Assembly: GCA_029851835.1 (NCBI GenBank)
Contig: JARKVD010000025.1
Coordinates: 23,896-87,895 of the forward strand
DNA length: 64,000 nucleotides
Reading direction: 5' to 3'
Origin: Clostridium sp.
GTDB taxonomy: Bacteria; Bacillota; Clostridia; Clostridiales; Clostridiaceae
Below, piece by piece: positions 1 to 9,692 of the stretch (position 1 is its first letter; the number at the start of each line of letters is the position of its first letter). Made by a program: the position numbers and the translations under genes. The notes under the pieces are model-generated. The model was given only the letters and a program-made list of their open reading frames with translations. It ran no database searches and was not told the origin of the DNA.

Positions 1-63
1 TTTAAATTACAAATGAATTTTATTCTAAATAAAAATAGCATTCTTAGCTATATAAATACCTAC

Positions 64-1068
64 CTAATTAATATTATAAAATTCCTTAAAAGACTTCATA
101 AATATTTCAAACTTATCCTGTTCTGATATAAGCTCTTCCATCTTCTTGTTGAAAGTATTCTGAATCCAGTTAACTTCATTATAGTAATATCTATTACAAA
201 TTCTCCAGTATCTCTGTGGAAAAATTAAAAAGGCATATAAAACCTTATATTCATCATCTCGCAAGGTCGAAACCTCATTATAATTATCTATAATAGCTTT
301 TGCTATATCAAAATTCCACTCACGTCTTTTTAAAACCTTAATCATAAAATTTGATAAATCAAAGGCTCTAAGCTCTCTTTTGCAATAATCGAAATCAATT
401 ACGCTTACGTCATTGTCTTCACCCAAAATAATATTATGATAAGTAAAGTCATGATGACAAAAGCTCCTTTCTTCCTCCGTATCCTTACAAAGATTATAGT
501 AATTTGAGTCATTAAGAATTTCTAAAGCCTTCTTGCCTAAATTCTTATAATAATCTACGGATTTTATATAGCTTAAATCAAATTCACTTTTATGATTTTT
601 TTTCTTTCTTACCATTTCTTTCATCTTATCGAAAGATTTTATCCTTTTTTCCATAAGATGAGGCCATCTGCCTAAATCAGATTTCAACTTGCTATTTTCG
701 GATGGCTCATAACCTTTTGATGCTATATGAAAATTCGCTAGGGCCTTTGTAGCTAATAATAAATCATCATCATTATAAAAATCACACTCTCTTCCTTCTA
801 TCCATTCAGAAAGTGTATATATATCTTCATTAACTAGAGCATAGGCTTTGCCTTCTGTATTAAGATAATATCTATCTATATTCTTGAATCCATTATTATA
901 AAGATGTTCCTTTGCTCCATATACAAAGAGAAGCTTTTGGGTTCCATAGCTTATCTTCTTTAAACATCTAACGCCTTTGTTTGTTTTTAGCTGATATACG
1001 CCTTTATTTGGCTTAATGCTCTCAATTTTAATATCAAACTGACGCTCAATTTCAAATTCTCTCATCAT
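64..1068 (-). CDS. CotS-family spore coat protein (kinase fold), copy 1
   Basis: A 334-residue protein of the CotS/YsxE type, which shares the aminoglycoside/choline-kinase fold and is associated with the spore coat. The catalytic-loop motif CHHDFTYHN lies near residues 204-212 and the metal-binding-like motif IDFD near 224-227, so the kinase-like centre looks intact, although the biochemical activity of this family is not established. A typical helical insert (about 105-200) precedes the loop. The start is one of two adjacent ATGs after GCGGAGAT. The gene is divergent from a GT4 glycosyltransferase 116 bases away, an arrangement like Bacillus cotSA-cotS, which suggests a shared role in coat polysaccharide or coat-protein modification during sporulation. 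Confidence 0.85.
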   Translation of the reverse strand: MMREFEIERQFDIKIESIKPNKGVYQLKTNKGVRCLKKISYGTQKLLFVYGAKEHLYNNGFKNIDRYYLNTEGKAYALVNEDIYTLSEWIEGRECDFYNDDDLLLATKALANFHIASKGYEPSENSKLKSDLGRWPHLMEKRIKSFDKMKEMVRKKKNHKSEFDLSYIKSVDYYKNLGKKALEILNDSNYYNLCKDTEEERSFCHHDFTYHNIILGEDNDVSVIDFDYCKRELRAFDLSNFMIKVLKRREWNFDIAKAIIDNYNEVSTLRDDEYKVLYAFLIFPQRYWRICNRYYYNEVNWIQNTFNKKMEELISEQDKFEIFMKSFKEFYNIN

Positions 1069-1184
1069 ATCTCCGCACCCCCTCTATAATTTATATGTGT
1101 ACTGCTTATAATTTAGAATAGCTCATAACATATTTGAAATGATTGAATAGTATAAAGTATATAGCCTTATTAAGGAGAAATAAT

Positions 1185-2312
1185 ATGAATATTGGCATCG
1201 ACATTAGAGCAGCAAAATGGTATCGTGGCACTGGAATTGGCACTTACACCTATCAGTTAATAAATGCACTTAATACCCTGAATTCCGACAGCAGCTTTAT
1301 GCTCTTTAGTGATAATACACCTTTAGACATAGAATTTAAACCAAACTTCAACTTTAAACAATTACCCACCATTCAATCAAATAATTTTTGGGATAATGTA
1401 AAAGTTCCCGCAAAGTTAACACCAAACATGGTAGATATTTATCATGCTCCACAAAATGGTATAGGTCTTCCACTTGAGCACAATGTACCATTTGTGATAA
1501 CTCTTCATGACACAATTCCCATTCACATGCCTGAAACTGTTGGTGAGAACTATTTAAATCTATTTAACACTCACATGAGCTCTATCATTGACAGATGTGA
1601 TGGGATAATAACCGTGTCTAACTTCTCTCGTGAAGACATTGCAAAAGACTTTAACTTTCCTAAGGATAAAATTCATGTTACCTATCTTTCCAGCGAACCA
1701 ATTTATAAGCCTACAAATAAACATATATGTAATAACATATTAAAAAAACACTATTCTATTCCAAATAATTATATTTTATATGTAGGAGGATTCAGTCCCA
1801 GAAAAAATATTAGTGGATTAATCGAAGCTTTTAGCATAATTAAAAATAAACTTCCTGATGATATGAAGCTTGTTATAGCTGGCACCAAAGGAAAATCCTA
1901 TGCTATATATAAGTCATTAACGGAAAAACTTCATCTAACTGATAAAGTTCTATTCCCCGGTTTTATCGCAATGGAACATATGCCATATCTATATAGTGGA
2001 GCTTCTCTTTTAGTTTATCCTTCCTTCTATGAAGGCTTTGGTCTTCCTCCTCTAGAAGCAATGGCATGTGGAACGCCAGTTATTGCTTCTAACACAACCT
2101 CTATTCCCGAAATCTTAGATAACAGCGCTCTTCTCTGCTCTCCTAGTGACATTGATCTTTTATCCGAAAGTATCCTTTCTGTAATATTTGATGAAAAACT
2201 AAAAAAATCTCTTATTGAAAAAGGATTTTCAAAATCAAATTCTCTAACTTGGGAAGCTACTGCAACCAAAACCCTAGAAGCCTATGAAAAAATAATAGCT
2301 TCATGTAAATGA
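1185..2312 (+). CDS. GT4-family glycosyltransferase (CotSA-like)
   Basis: A GT-B-fold retaining glycosyltransferase of family GT4, cytosolic, transferring a sugar from a nucleotide donor to an unidentified acceptor. The N-terminus MNIGIDIRA starts the first Rossmann domain; the C-terminal donor domain carries YVGGFSPRKN and the diagnostic E-x7-E segment EGFGLPPLEAMACGTPV. I start at ATG 1185 because AAGGAG sits eight bases upstream; an upstream TTG at 1143 has no ribosome site. It is divergent from a CotS-like gene and resembles the glycosyltransferase at 5679, which has the same divergent arrangement. A role in spore-surface glycan synthesis is inferred from that context. Confidence 0.88.
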   Translation: MNIGIDIRAAKWYRGTGIGTYTYQLINALNTLNSDSSFMLFSDNTPLDIEFKPNFNFKQLPTIQSNNFWDNVKVPAKLTPNMVDIYHAPQNGIGLPLEHNVPFVITLHDTIPIHMPETVGENYLNLFNTHMSSIIDRCDGIITVSNFSREDIAKDFNFPKDKIHVTYLSSEPIYKPTNKHICNNILKKHYSIPNNYILYVGGFSPRKNISGLIEAFSIIKNKLPDDMKLVIAGTKGKSYAIYKSLTEKLHLTDKVLFPGFIAMEHMPYLYSGASLLVYPSFYEGFGLPPLEAMACGTPVIASNTTSIPEILDNSALLCSPSDIDLLSESILSVIFDEKLKKSLIEKGFSKSNSLTWEATATKTLEAYEKIIASCK

Positions 2313-2416
2313 ATACGTGAATCTATAATCTTGAATATATAACCTTACTCTTTCAAATAAATATGATAATAAATTTTGTTAAATTATTAATGACTATATT
2401 AAATTTAATAACAATT

Positions 2417-2448
2417 AAAGGGATATTTCGCTATAGAAATATCCCTTT
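2417..2448. terminator. Bidirectional intrinsic terminator
   Basis: AAAGGGATATTTC (2417-2429) pairs perfectly with GAAATATCCCTTT (2436-2448). The A-rich and T-rich flanks can serve both the glycosyltransferase ending at 2312 and the CotS-like gene ending at 2469. Confidence 0.8.
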
Positions 2449-2468
2449 ATGCTACTCAATAGGGGGGG

Positions 2469-3509
2469 CTAAAAAGTAGCATCAACATAAGTTTTCTTAA
2501 AGTTATCAATCATTTCTTCTTGTTCATTAATATCTTGCACCTTTTTAGATATTTTATACAAGAAACTATCATATTTCCAAAGTTTTTTTCTATAAAAATA
2601 ATCTGATGCTATTGAATAAAATCCTTGTGGAAAACACAACATTCCATATAATACTTCATACTCCTCTTTAGTTAACGGAGAGGTATAACTGTTATATTCG
2701 TCTATAATTAACTTCAAAACCTCAGAATCGAAGCAGCTATGCTTTGTAACTTTATTTATTAAGTTGCATAAATCATGAACTCTTAAATCAATTATAGAAT
2801 AGTCAAAATCTATAAAATAACCCTCCTCATTATATATTAAAATATTATGATAAGCTAAATCATGATGACAAAGAATAAAATTACCTCTACTTCGACAAAG
2901 CTCATCATACTTAGAATTCTTCAAAACATTAATGGCCAATTTTATCCTTTCAATGTGATGATCAACATTATTTAAAAATATATTATGAAATTCATTTTTA
3001 TTTTCATAACTACTAAATTCATTTTTTATTCTAATTAAATCGTTATACTTTTCTTCAAATGATTTTATTAGTTTAAATCCCATGAACCTATTTGAATCAA
3101 CATCAAAATCTATATTTTTTGATGCATTATGCATCTGAGCTAAACCTTTTACTGCCAATTTTATATCCAGTGGATTAATATAATCACACTCTCTTCCTTC
3201 AATTAAATCCATAACTATATAATTATTATTCTTCCATGGTGTGATTATTTTACCTTGTTTGTTTAGGTAAAATTTAATTATCCTACTAAACTCATTATTT
3301 CTTAAGTACTCTATATTTCTTTGTATAAAGTCTAAATCCTCATCATTATACGCAACTCTCTTTATTATCTTGTTCCCCTTGTCTGTCACTAATATAAAAA
3401 CTTTTCTTAAAGGGATTGAATCCTCAACGATAAAATCGTAATTTTCAAACAACTTTATATCTAAGTCATACATACTAAGCCACTCCTTATATGAAAATCT
3501 CGTCTCCAT
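2469..3509 (-). CDS. CotS-family spore coat protein, copy 2
   Basis: A 346-residue CotS-like protein with the aminoglycoside-phosphotransferase-like fold. The N-lobe is followed by the conserved EGRECDYINP segment, a long helical insert, the catalytic-type motif CHHDLAYHN and the metal-site motif FIDFD. ATG 3509 is preceded by AAGGAGGT. It is the last gene of a minus-strand run of four (4530, 4298, 3523, 2469) with gaps of about 10-14 bases, so they are probably co-transcribed during sporulation. All substrate and activity statements are by family analogy. It differs considerably from copies 1 and 3, so the duplication is old. Confidence 0.82.
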   Translation of the reverse strand: METRFSYKEWLSMYDLDIKLFENYDFIVEDSIPLRKVFILVTDKGNKIIKRVAYNDEDLDFIQRNIEYLRNNEFSRIIKFYLNKQGKIITPWKNNNYIVMDLIEGRECDYINPLDIKLAVKGLAQMHNASKNIDFDVDSNRFMGFKLIKSFEEKYNDLIRIKNEFSSYENKNEFHNIFLNNVDHHIERIKLAINVLKNSKYDELCRSRGNFILCHHDLAYHNILIYNEEGYFIDFDYSIIDLRVHDLCNLINKVTKHSCFDSEVLKLIIDEYNSYTSPLTKEEYEVLYGMLCFPQGFYSIASDYFYRKKLWKYDSFLYKISKKVQDINEQEEMIDNFKKTYVDATF

Positions 3510-3522
3510 AATAAGTACCTCC

Positions 3523-4287
3523 TTATATTAAGGATTTTTCATCTTCCTTAATCCCATTAAGTAGTCTTCTCACATACTCATCCTCGCTCCAATTCTTTTT
3601 ATTCTTCTTATACTTTTCATATACCTTAAAAAATTCATATGGATAAGATAAAAGTGACCTGATAAATATGTTGCTTTCCTGTCCTAAATCTTCAAGCTTA
3701 CAGAATCGTTCTATTGCTCCTTCAAAGTCTACATAAAAACCTTTCCTCTTTAGTTTTGCTAAGAAATAATAGCAGTCCATTTCTACCATGTTATATGCTA
3801 TGTCATCAAAATTGACAATTTCTATAGCATCACTTTTACCTAAATTATCAAAGTCTACTTCTGTTAAGCAAATTTCAACATTTTTCATACTCCTTGCCAC
3901 TAAATCCATGTAACCATTATCCATTATTGTATCAATACATTTTTGTCCTCTATCTAAAAGTTCATAACCCCTATCTAAAACTATAGTTTCAATTCTATCC
4001 TGCGGGCCCCGTTCACTTATAGTCTCCAAACTTCTTTTAAACTTTTTTAACTGTATCTTTTCTTCCTCAACAAGCTTACAGGTCTGATTATTTATTCTTT
4101 TCCTTAAATAACCATTGAAGCCACAAGATAAATTATGAATCTCCCTAATAATATAAAGTTGATTACTAACCTTTTCTTCTAATATCCTCTTACTTAAAGC
4201 TTCATTGCTTTTCAGCATAAAGTTAACCTTTTTTACTCCTCTTGAACATAGATATTCTTGAAAACTATCATAAAAAAATCTCTCCAT
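3523..4287 (-). CDS. Degenerate CotS paralogue lacking N-lobe and catalytic residues
   Basis: A 254-residue protein that would probably be called hypothetical. Aligned by eye with its neighbours, its EIHNLSCGF (about 49-57) matches the LAELHKASQGF segment of CotS proteins, LLSYPYEFFKVYEKY matches FLIFPQRYWRICNRY, and KKNW matches the Tyr/Asn-rich NEVNW segment. The catalytic HHDxxxHN is replaced by LTEVDFDN (141-148) and IDFD by VNFD. The roughly 110-residue N-lobe is reduced to about 45 residues. I choose ATG 4287 because GAGGTGAGGAG abuts it; an upstream in-frame ATG at 4320 would overlap the preceding gene. It lies between two intact CotS genes, which suggests a structural rather than catalytic coat role. 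Confidence 0.65.
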   Translation of the reverse strand: MERFFYDSFQEYLCSRGVKKVNFMLKSNEALSKRILEEKVSNQLYIIREIHNLSCGFNGYLRKRINNQTCKLVEEEKIQLKKFKRSLETISERGPQDRIETIVLDRGYELLDRGQKCIDTIMDNGYMDLVARSMKNVEICLTEVDFDNLGKSDAIEIVNFDDIAYNMVEMDCYYFLAKLKRKGFYVDFEGAIERFCKLEDLGQESNIFIRSLLSYPYEFFKVYEKYKKNKKNWSEDEYVRRLLNGIKEDEKSLI

Positions 4288-4297
4288 CTCCTCACCT

Positions 4298-4516
4298 CTA
4301 TCTATGTTTATTTTTTTCAACCTTATTAATTTTCTTTATGATATCATTCTTTTCAGATTCAAGCTCCATCATTTTCTTCTTTCTCTTCTTAATTTTCTTT
4401 AATTCTTTAATTTGAGCTTCCATCTCTTCTAATCTCTTATCATACTCATCTAAGGTTTTTGGTTTCTCAATATACTCTACATCCTTTAAACTCCTATCAT
4501 CATCATTTCTGGCCAA
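4298..4516 (-). CDS. Small Lys/Glu-rich coiled-coil protein
   Basis: A 72-residue, highly charged protein with a likely coiled coil from about residue 22 to the end (repeated E/K heptad-like pattern, with a run of basic residues near 40-48). There is no signal peptide and no recognised domain. It starts at a TTG after AAAGGAGGGAAG. It sits between a CotS gene (13 bases upstream) and the degenerate CotS paralogue (its stop lies 10 bases before that ATG), so it belongs to the coat cluster. A scaffold or interaction role in the coat is only an inference from position. Confidence 0.6.
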   Translation of the reverse strand: MARNDDDRSLKDVEYIEKPKTLDEYDKRLEEMEAQIKELKKIKKRKKKMMELESEKNDIIKKINKVEKNKHR

Positions 4517-4529
4517 AATCTTCCCTCCT

Positions 4530-5543
4530 TTAAAGATCGCTGATTTTAACTCCTCTAAATCTTTCTAAAAATTCTTGTCTGTATTCCTTATCATCAGCAT
4601 AAGCCTTAATCTTCTTAATAAAAAACTCCTCATCCCAAGGTTTCTTCTCCCAATAATATTGAATTCCTCTCTGCCAATAATCTTGAGGAAACTCCATAAA
4701 TGCAGCCATTATCGGTATCTCATCCTGTTTTAGAGGATAAATCTCATTATATGACTTCAAGATAATTTTCATACGTTCCTCATTCCATTTATCATATTTC
4801 ATAGTCCGTATTAGAAGACTTGATAAGTCATGAAGGTGTGTATCTAATATACAGTAGTCAAAATCAATAATATTTAACTCATTATTGTCTCCAATTAAAA
4901 TATTATGATGAGCATAATCATGGTGACAGAAACTACAATTTTTAATTTCCTCCAACATTCTAATTTCATATCTACTGCTACATAAATTATCTATGGATTT
5001 ATCGCACTGCTCTAATGCCTCTTCCATAAGCTGTAAAAAATAAAAATCAAATAGAGTTTTATCTTTTTTAGCATATATTCTATCTCTAAAGTCCAAAATC
5101 TCTCCACGCCTAGTCCTATAAACTTCTATCCATTTAAGCCACCCAACTCTTGGTTTCATATACTCCTCAACCAGAAACCCCTGACTAGCTTTATGAAGCT
5201 CTGCAAGCTTTCTTGCTGCTAAAGAAAGTTCTATAGGATTATCATAAGAAATTTCCCTTCCCTTAAGCCAATAAGTTATATAAGCAAAAAAACCACCAAT
5301 AGATATATATTCTTTATCCTCTACAGTTTTAATTATTTGAGGTGCATATTTAAATCCATTCCTATTCAAATGATTTATTGCCGACAATATAAATAAAAAA
5401 TGGGGAAGCTCATATTTAACAACTTTTAAACAATAAACTTTATCCTCAGCTTCTATCCTGTATGCCCCTTTGATTTTTTCAATTTCTTTAGCCTCGATGT
5501 TATACTCTTGCTTAATAATTCTCAATATATCTAAATTTTTCAA
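4530..5543 (-). CDS. CotS-family spore coat protein, copy 3
   Basis: A CotS-like kinase-fold protein of about 337 residues, first gene of the four-gene minus-strand coat run. It keeps the CHHDYAHHN catalytic-type motif and IIDFDYC metal-site motif, plus the conserved KGREISYDNP segment at the end of the N-lobe. I prefer the TTG at 5543 because GGAGGAGG lies five bases upstream; an ATG at 5558 is possible but has only a weak site. It is divergent from the glycosyltransferase at 5679. Role in the spore coat is by family. Confidence 0.8.
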   Translation of the reverse strand: MKNLDILRIIKQEYNIEAKEIEKIKGAYRIEAEDKVYCLKVVKYELPHFLFILSAINHLNRNGFKYAPQIIKTVEDKEYISIGGFFAYITYWLKGREISYDNPIELSLAARKLAELHKASQGFLVEEYMKPRVGWLKWIEVYRTRRGEILDFRDRIYAKKDKTLFDFYFLQLMEEALEQCDKSIDNLCSSRYEIRMLEEIKNCSFCHHDYAHHNILIGDNNELNIIDFDYCILDTHLHDLSSLLIRTMKYDKWNEERMKIILKSYNEIYPLKQDEIPIMAAFMEFPQDYWQRGIQYYWEKKPWDEEFFIKKIKAYADDKEYRQEFLERFRGVKISDL

Positions 5544-5678
5544 AAAAACCTCCTCCATAACCTTCTATAAATAATATATGAAGTTATGAATAAATGTGTG
5601 TTTAGTTTTCAAGTATTTGTAACACTTATTTACTCATGGATTAATATGTATTATATAAGTTTTTAAGGAGTTGTAATT

Positions 5679-6812
5679 ATGAGAATTGCCATTGATGGTA
5701 GAGGAATTAATTGGTATAACGGTAGTGGACTAGGTACCTACACAGAAAATCTTTTAAAAAACCTACTTAACATAGACAAGAGCAACTATTATCAAATATA
5801 TTGGTCCGGATTAAACTATCATCAATATCAATATGAAAATACAAATTTGGTTATGTGCTCTAAAAAATATCAAAGATACTTTCAAGAGAACTTTTTTCCA
5901 GAAAACATAAAAAGAGAAAAAATAGATTTATATCACATTCCACAAAATGGCATTGGCTTAAATCCCGATACTAGCTGTAAGACAATCGTTACTATCCATG
6001 ATTTAATTCCATATATCATGCCAGAAACAGTGGGTCGTGGATACTTGCTTAAATTTTTAAAAGAAATGCCTAGTATAATAGAAAATAGTTCTGGAATCTT
6101 AACTGTTTCGCAGCACTCAAAAGAAGATATTTTGAGATTTTTCCCTATTGATCCTGATAAGATTTACGTTACACCTCTAGCTGCAGACTCCAAATATACT
6201 CCATTAAATAAAAGTAAATGTAAAGAATATATAAAGGTAAAATACGGCATTGATAAACCCTTTCTCTTATACATAGGTGGGTTTAGCAAACGAAAAAATG
6301 TACATGGACTTATAACCGCATTTGCTAAAGTTGTTCCTCATTTAGATAAAGCTTTTAACCTTGTAATAGTTGGTTCTTATCGTGATGAGTCACAAGAGCT
6401 CGTAAAGCTTGTCTCATCTTTAAACATGGAAAATCATATAAAATTCACTGGCTTTGCTCCTGATGAAGATATGCCTATATATTATAACGCCTGTGAAGCA
6501 TTCGTATATCCATCTATCTACGAAGGCTTCGGACTCCCTCCTCTTGAAGCAATGAGCTGTGGAACTGCCGTAATAACATCAAATACTACATCTATTCCGG
6601 AAGTTGTAAAAGATAACGGACTTTTAGTTAATCCTTATAGTGATTCAGAGCTTCAAAGTGCCATGGAAACTTTAGTCTCTGATGATTCTCTCCGCGAAGC
6701 CCTTCAAGTGAGGTCTCTAAAAAGATCTGCTGAGTTCTCTTGGGAAAAAACTGCTAAAATTACACTTGATATCTATGAACAAGTCTACAACTTAGTTGAA
6801 GAAACTAAATAA
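5679..6812 (+). CDS. GT4-family glycosyltransferase (CotSA-like), second copy
   Basis: A 377-residue GT-B glycosyltransferase paralogous to the one at 1185. It begins MRIAIDGRGINWY, carries YIGGFSKRKNV at the start of the donor domain, and the E-x7-E motif within EGFGLPPLEAMSCGT. AAGGAG lies nine bases before ATG 5679. It is read divergently from CotS copy 3, the same layout as at 1.1 kb, so each glycosyltransferase is paired with a CotS gene. A strong intrinsic terminator follows. Donor and acceptor cannot be read from the sequence. Confidence 0.88.
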   Translation: MRIAIDGRGINWYNGSGLGTYTENLLKNLLNIDKSNYYQIYWSGLNYHQYQYENTNLVMCSKKYQRYFQENFFPENIKREKIDLYHIPQNGIGLNPDTSCKTIVTIHDLIPYIMPETVGRGYLLKFLKEMPSIIENSSGILTVSQHSKEDILRFFPIDPDKIYVTPLAADSKYTPLNKSKCKEYIKVKYGIDKPFLLYIGGFSKRKNVHGLITAFAKVVPHLDKAFNLVIVGSYRDESQELVKLVSSLNMENHIKFTGFAPDEDMPIYYNACEAFVYPSIYEGFGLPPLEAMSCGTAVITSNTTSIPEVVKDNGLLVNPYSDSELQSAMETLVSDDSLREALQVRSLKRSAEFSWEKTAKITLDIYEQVYNLVEETK

Positions 6813-6814
6813 AG

Positions 6815-6845
6815 AAGGATAGCTGCCATCAGCTATCCTCTTTTT
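6815..6845 (+). terminator. Intrinsic terminator after second glycosyltransferase
   Basis: GGATAGCTG (6817-6825) pairs with CAGCTATCC (6830-6838) across a CCAT loop, followed by a T run. Confidence 0.88.
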
Positions 6846-7001
6846 CTTTACAAACTCTCCTCAAATTCTTTTTTCTTTTAATAATTATCCTCAAAATTAC
6901 TATTACGCCTAAATTAATCCATATTGGTTAATTATTCTAAATTAGATTAACCGTAATACTCCATTCTTTGTTTCTTGATAAATTAAACCTCTTTAATAAG
7001 T

Positions 7002-7030
7002 TTGTTATGTAAAAATGTACATGCTATAAT
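7002..7030 (+). promoter_or_regulatory. Sigma-A-type promoter of the CNNM/CorC gene
   Basis: TTGTTA (7002-7007) and TATAAT (7025-7030) are separated by 17 bases, about 30 bases upstream of the start codon. Confidence 0.65.
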
Positions 7031-7063
7031 TAAAATAAAATATTTTTTAGGAGGATTTTTTAA

Positions 7064-8356
7064 ATGGACGATGGCTCGGGAGGTAGTATTATTATCATTT
7101 TAATACTAATTATGGTTAATGCATTTTTTGCATCTGCTGAAATGGCAATAGTATCTATTAATAAAACAAAATTAAGCTTATTAGCAGAGGATGGTAACAA
7201 AAAAGCGAAACTGTTATTATCCTTAATGAAAGATACTAGTAAATTTTTAGCTACAATTCAGGTTGGAATTACTTTTGCTGGATTTTTTGCATCAGCTTCA
7301 GCAGCAACAACTATTTCAAATCAATTTGGTCAATTTCTATCTAATTTAGGTATTCCTTACGGTAACACTATTGCTTTAGTTGTTACAACTTTAATGATAT
7401 CGTATATCACCTTAGTTTTAGGTGAATTAGTACCTAAGAGAATAGCCTTACAAAATGCAGAAAATATTGCTATGCTTAGTGTTAAACCTATAGTAATTAT
7501 TTCCAAAATTACAAAACCTTTTGTATGGTTTTTATCATTATCAACTAATTTAATTTTAAAGTTACTCAGAATGGAAACTGATGGTGTAGAAGAAAAAATT
7601 TCAAGAGAAGAGATACGAAGTTTGGTTGAACTTGGTGAAGAACAAGGGACCATCAATGAAACTGAAAGAACAATGATAGACGGTATAATTAAATTTGATG
7701 ATATTTTAGCTAAAGAGGTAATGACTCCAAGAACAGAAACGTTTTGTATTGAGGCTAATACAGACATTAAAAAAGGTATAAATTTGATTCTAAAAGAAAA
7801 CTATTCAAGAATTCCTGTCTATGAAGATGAAATTGATAATATTGTTGGAGTTATTTATATGAAAGAAATATTTGCAGCTGTAATTAATAATGGACTTGAC
7901 AATATATCTATTAAGGATGTCATGAAAACTCCATATATGGTTCCAGAAACTAAATCTATCGATAAACTTCTCAAAGACATGCAAAATTCTAAAAACCATA
8001 TAGCCATAGTTATTGATGAGTACGGTGGATTTTCAGGTATTGTTACATTAGAGGATTTATTAGAAGAAGTAATCGGTGAAATAGAAGACGAATATGATGA
8101 AAATTTCACTGATATTGAAAAAATCGATGATAAAACTTATATAGTAAATGGACTAGTCACGCTTTTAGATATAAATAGGTATTTAAACTTAGATTTTCAA
8201 TCTGATGCTATTGATACCATAGGCGGTTTAGTCATTGAAAATATAGGTACAATCCCTAATGATTATCTTAACAAAGAAATTGTTATTAACTCCGTAAAAT
8301 TCAAGATATTATCTTTAGATGGTAAACGAATAGAAAAAATACAATTATCAATATAA
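7064..8356 (+). CDS. CNNM/CorC (hemolysin C)-family membrane protein
   Basis: A 430-residue membrane protein of the TlyC/CorC/YhdP group, linked in other bacteria to Mg2+ and other divalent cation efflux. An N-terminal DUF21 transmembrane domain (about 1-190, several hydrophobic helices beginning [20 protein letters not shown]) is followed by a pair of CBS domains (about 205-335, with VMTPRTE and [24 protein letters not shown] boundaries) and a C-terminal CorC/HlyC domain. AGGAGG lies at usual spacing before ATG 7064. It stands alone between its own promoter and terminator. The hemolysin name is historical; transport is the better inference. Confidence 0.9.
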   Translation: MDDGSGGSIIIILILIMVNAFFASAEMAIVSINKTKLSLLAEDGNKKAKLLLSLMKDTSKFLATIQVGITFAGFFASASAATTISNQFGQFLSNLGIPYGNTIALVVTTLMISYITLVLGELVPKRIALQNAENIAMLSVKPIVIISKITKPFVWFLSLSTNLILKLLRMETDGVEEKISREEIRSLVELGEEQGTINETERTMIDGIIKFDDILAKEVMTPRTETFCIEANTDIKKGINLILKENYSRIPVYEDEIDNIVGVIYMKEIFAAVINNGLDNISIKDVMKTPYMVPETKSIDKLLKDMQNSKNHIAIVIDEYGGFSGIVTLEDLLEEVIGEIEDEYDENFTDIEKIDDKTYIVNGLVTLLDINRYLNLDFQSDAIDTIGGLVIENIGTIPNDYLNKEIVINSVKFKILSLDGKRIEKIQLSI

Positions 8357-8381
8357 TAATGTAATTTAAATATAAGATAGT

Positions 8382-8422
8382 GTTGCAAGATGATTAAAAA
8401 TTATTTTGCAACCTCTTTTTTG
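8382..8422 (+). terminator. Intrinsic terminator of CNNM/CorC gene
   Basis: GTTGCAA (8382-8388) pairs with TTGCAAC (8406-8412), followed by CTCTTTTTTG. Confidence 0.7.
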
Positions 8423-8460
8423 TTTTATTATGATTGGTTTTTAATTAAACAATCCATGAA

Positions 8461-8489
8461 AAAAGTAGATTCTCATTGAATCTACTTTT
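8461..8489 (-). terminator. Terminator of mannose-1-P guanylyltransferase gene
   Basis: AAAAGTAGATTC (8461-8472) pairs with GAATCTACTTTT (8478-8489); a run of A on the plus strand supplies the U-tract for minus-strand transcripts. Confidence 0.82.
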
Positions 8490-8502
8490 TTCATACATCT
8501 TT

Positions 8503-9570
8503 TTATAAGAACTCTTCAAATTCCCGTTCTCTTTTTATCTCATTTAAAAGATGCTTTAGTTCCTGATCCTTCTCTTTATCCATTACTAAAATTACATCCC
8601 CAGCATCTACTATCACTAAGTCTTTAATTCCAAAGCCTATTACTAAGTTCTTTTTACCAAACACTGTACAATTTTCACTATCTTCTAAATATGCTGATCC
8701 AAGGACACGATTTCCCTTTGATTCCTCTATAAATCTTGCCAATGCTGCAAAGCTACCTATATCATCCCACTGAAATTTACTTTGTATAACATAAGCCTTC
8801 CTAGTTTTCTGCATTATACCAAAATCTACAGAGATACCATCAATTACTTTATATGCCCTCTCAATTACTTCCTCTTCATCTACTTCACCTACATGCATGT
8901 ATATCTCACTAATTGAACTATACATCTTTGGTAAATACTTTTGCATCTCTCTCAAATATACATCCGCTCGCCAAATAAACATACCAGAGTTCCATAGGTA
9001 AGTTCCCTTTAATATAAAATCTTTAGCAACTTCAAGATTTGGTTTTTCTGTGAATCTAGCTACCTTATAGGTGTCCATATTATTTGTTACTGGATCACCC
9101 ATTTCTATATATCCATATCCAGTCTCTGGTCTAGTAGGATTCACTCCTACAGTTATTAGACCCCTCCTCTTTTCTGCTAACTCTACACCACTCTTAATAG
9201 TATCCAAAAACACCTTTTCTCCCTCTATATAGTGATCTGATGGCAAAACTATCATCACTGCATCCTTATCACGCTTTGATAGCTTAGCTGCTGCAAGACC
9301 AATGCAGGTTGCTGTTTCTTTGTTGCTAGGTTCTACAAACACATTCTCTTTCTTAATCTGTGGTAACTCCTCATATATTTTATCTATATACTCCTTGTTT
9401 GTAACTACAAATATATTTTCTGTATTAACTAATGGTTCAATACGCTTCACAGTGTTGGTCAAAAAACTATCTTCATTAAAAACCTTTAAAAATTGCTTTG
9501 GATTGTTAGATCTTGACAATGGATAAAGCCTTGTACCTTTTCCTCCTGCCAATATTAATGCATATAGCAC
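8503..9570 (-). CDS. manC: Mannose-1-phosphate guanylyltransferase
   Basis: A cytosolic nucleotidyltransferase of about 355 residues that makes GDP-mannose from mannose-1-phosphate and GTP. The N-terminal signature LILAGGKGTRLYPLSR binds the nucleotide; PSDHYI, FTEKPN, YLWNSGMF and the QWDDIGSF segment are typical of the guanylyltransferase family. It is the short form without the fused C-terminal isomerase. I choose GTG 9570 because AAAGGTGATAA precedes it; a longer frame to 9660 has no ribosome site and adds an unconserved tail. The adjacent phosphohexomutase could supply its substrate, so the pair forms a GDP-mannose route for surface glycans. Confidence 0.88.
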   Translation of the reverse strand: MLYALILAGGKGTRLYPLSRSNNPKQFLKVFNEDSFLTNTVKRIEPLVNTENIFVVTNKEYIDKIYEELPQIKKENVFVEPSNKETATCIGLAAAKLSKRDKDAVMIVLPSDHYIEGEKVFLDTIKSGVELAEKRRGLITVGVNPTRPETGYGYIEMGDPVTNNMDTYKVARFTEKPNLEVAKDFILKGTYLWNSGMFIWRADVYLREMQKYLPKMYSSISEIYMHVGEVDEEEVIERAYKVIDGISVDFGIMQKTRKAYVIQSKFQWDDIGSFAALARFIEESKGNRVLGSAYLEDSENCTVFGKKNLVIGFGIKDLVIVDAGDVILVMDKEKDQELKHLLNEIKREREFEEFL

Positions 9571-9692
9571 ACTTATCACCTTTTTAATTGTTTCCTTACA
9601 TAATATGAATATAGGTTTAAATGTGTTAATGAATACATATCCAGCTTTTCTTATAAACACTTATTATCTTTTACTAAATATGCTTTAAAAAG

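Noticed and set aside
7357..7767. Antisense frame of 136 codons opposite the CNNM/CorC gene
   Set aside because: It mirrors a well-conserved coding sequence, has no ribosome site and no recognisable protein.
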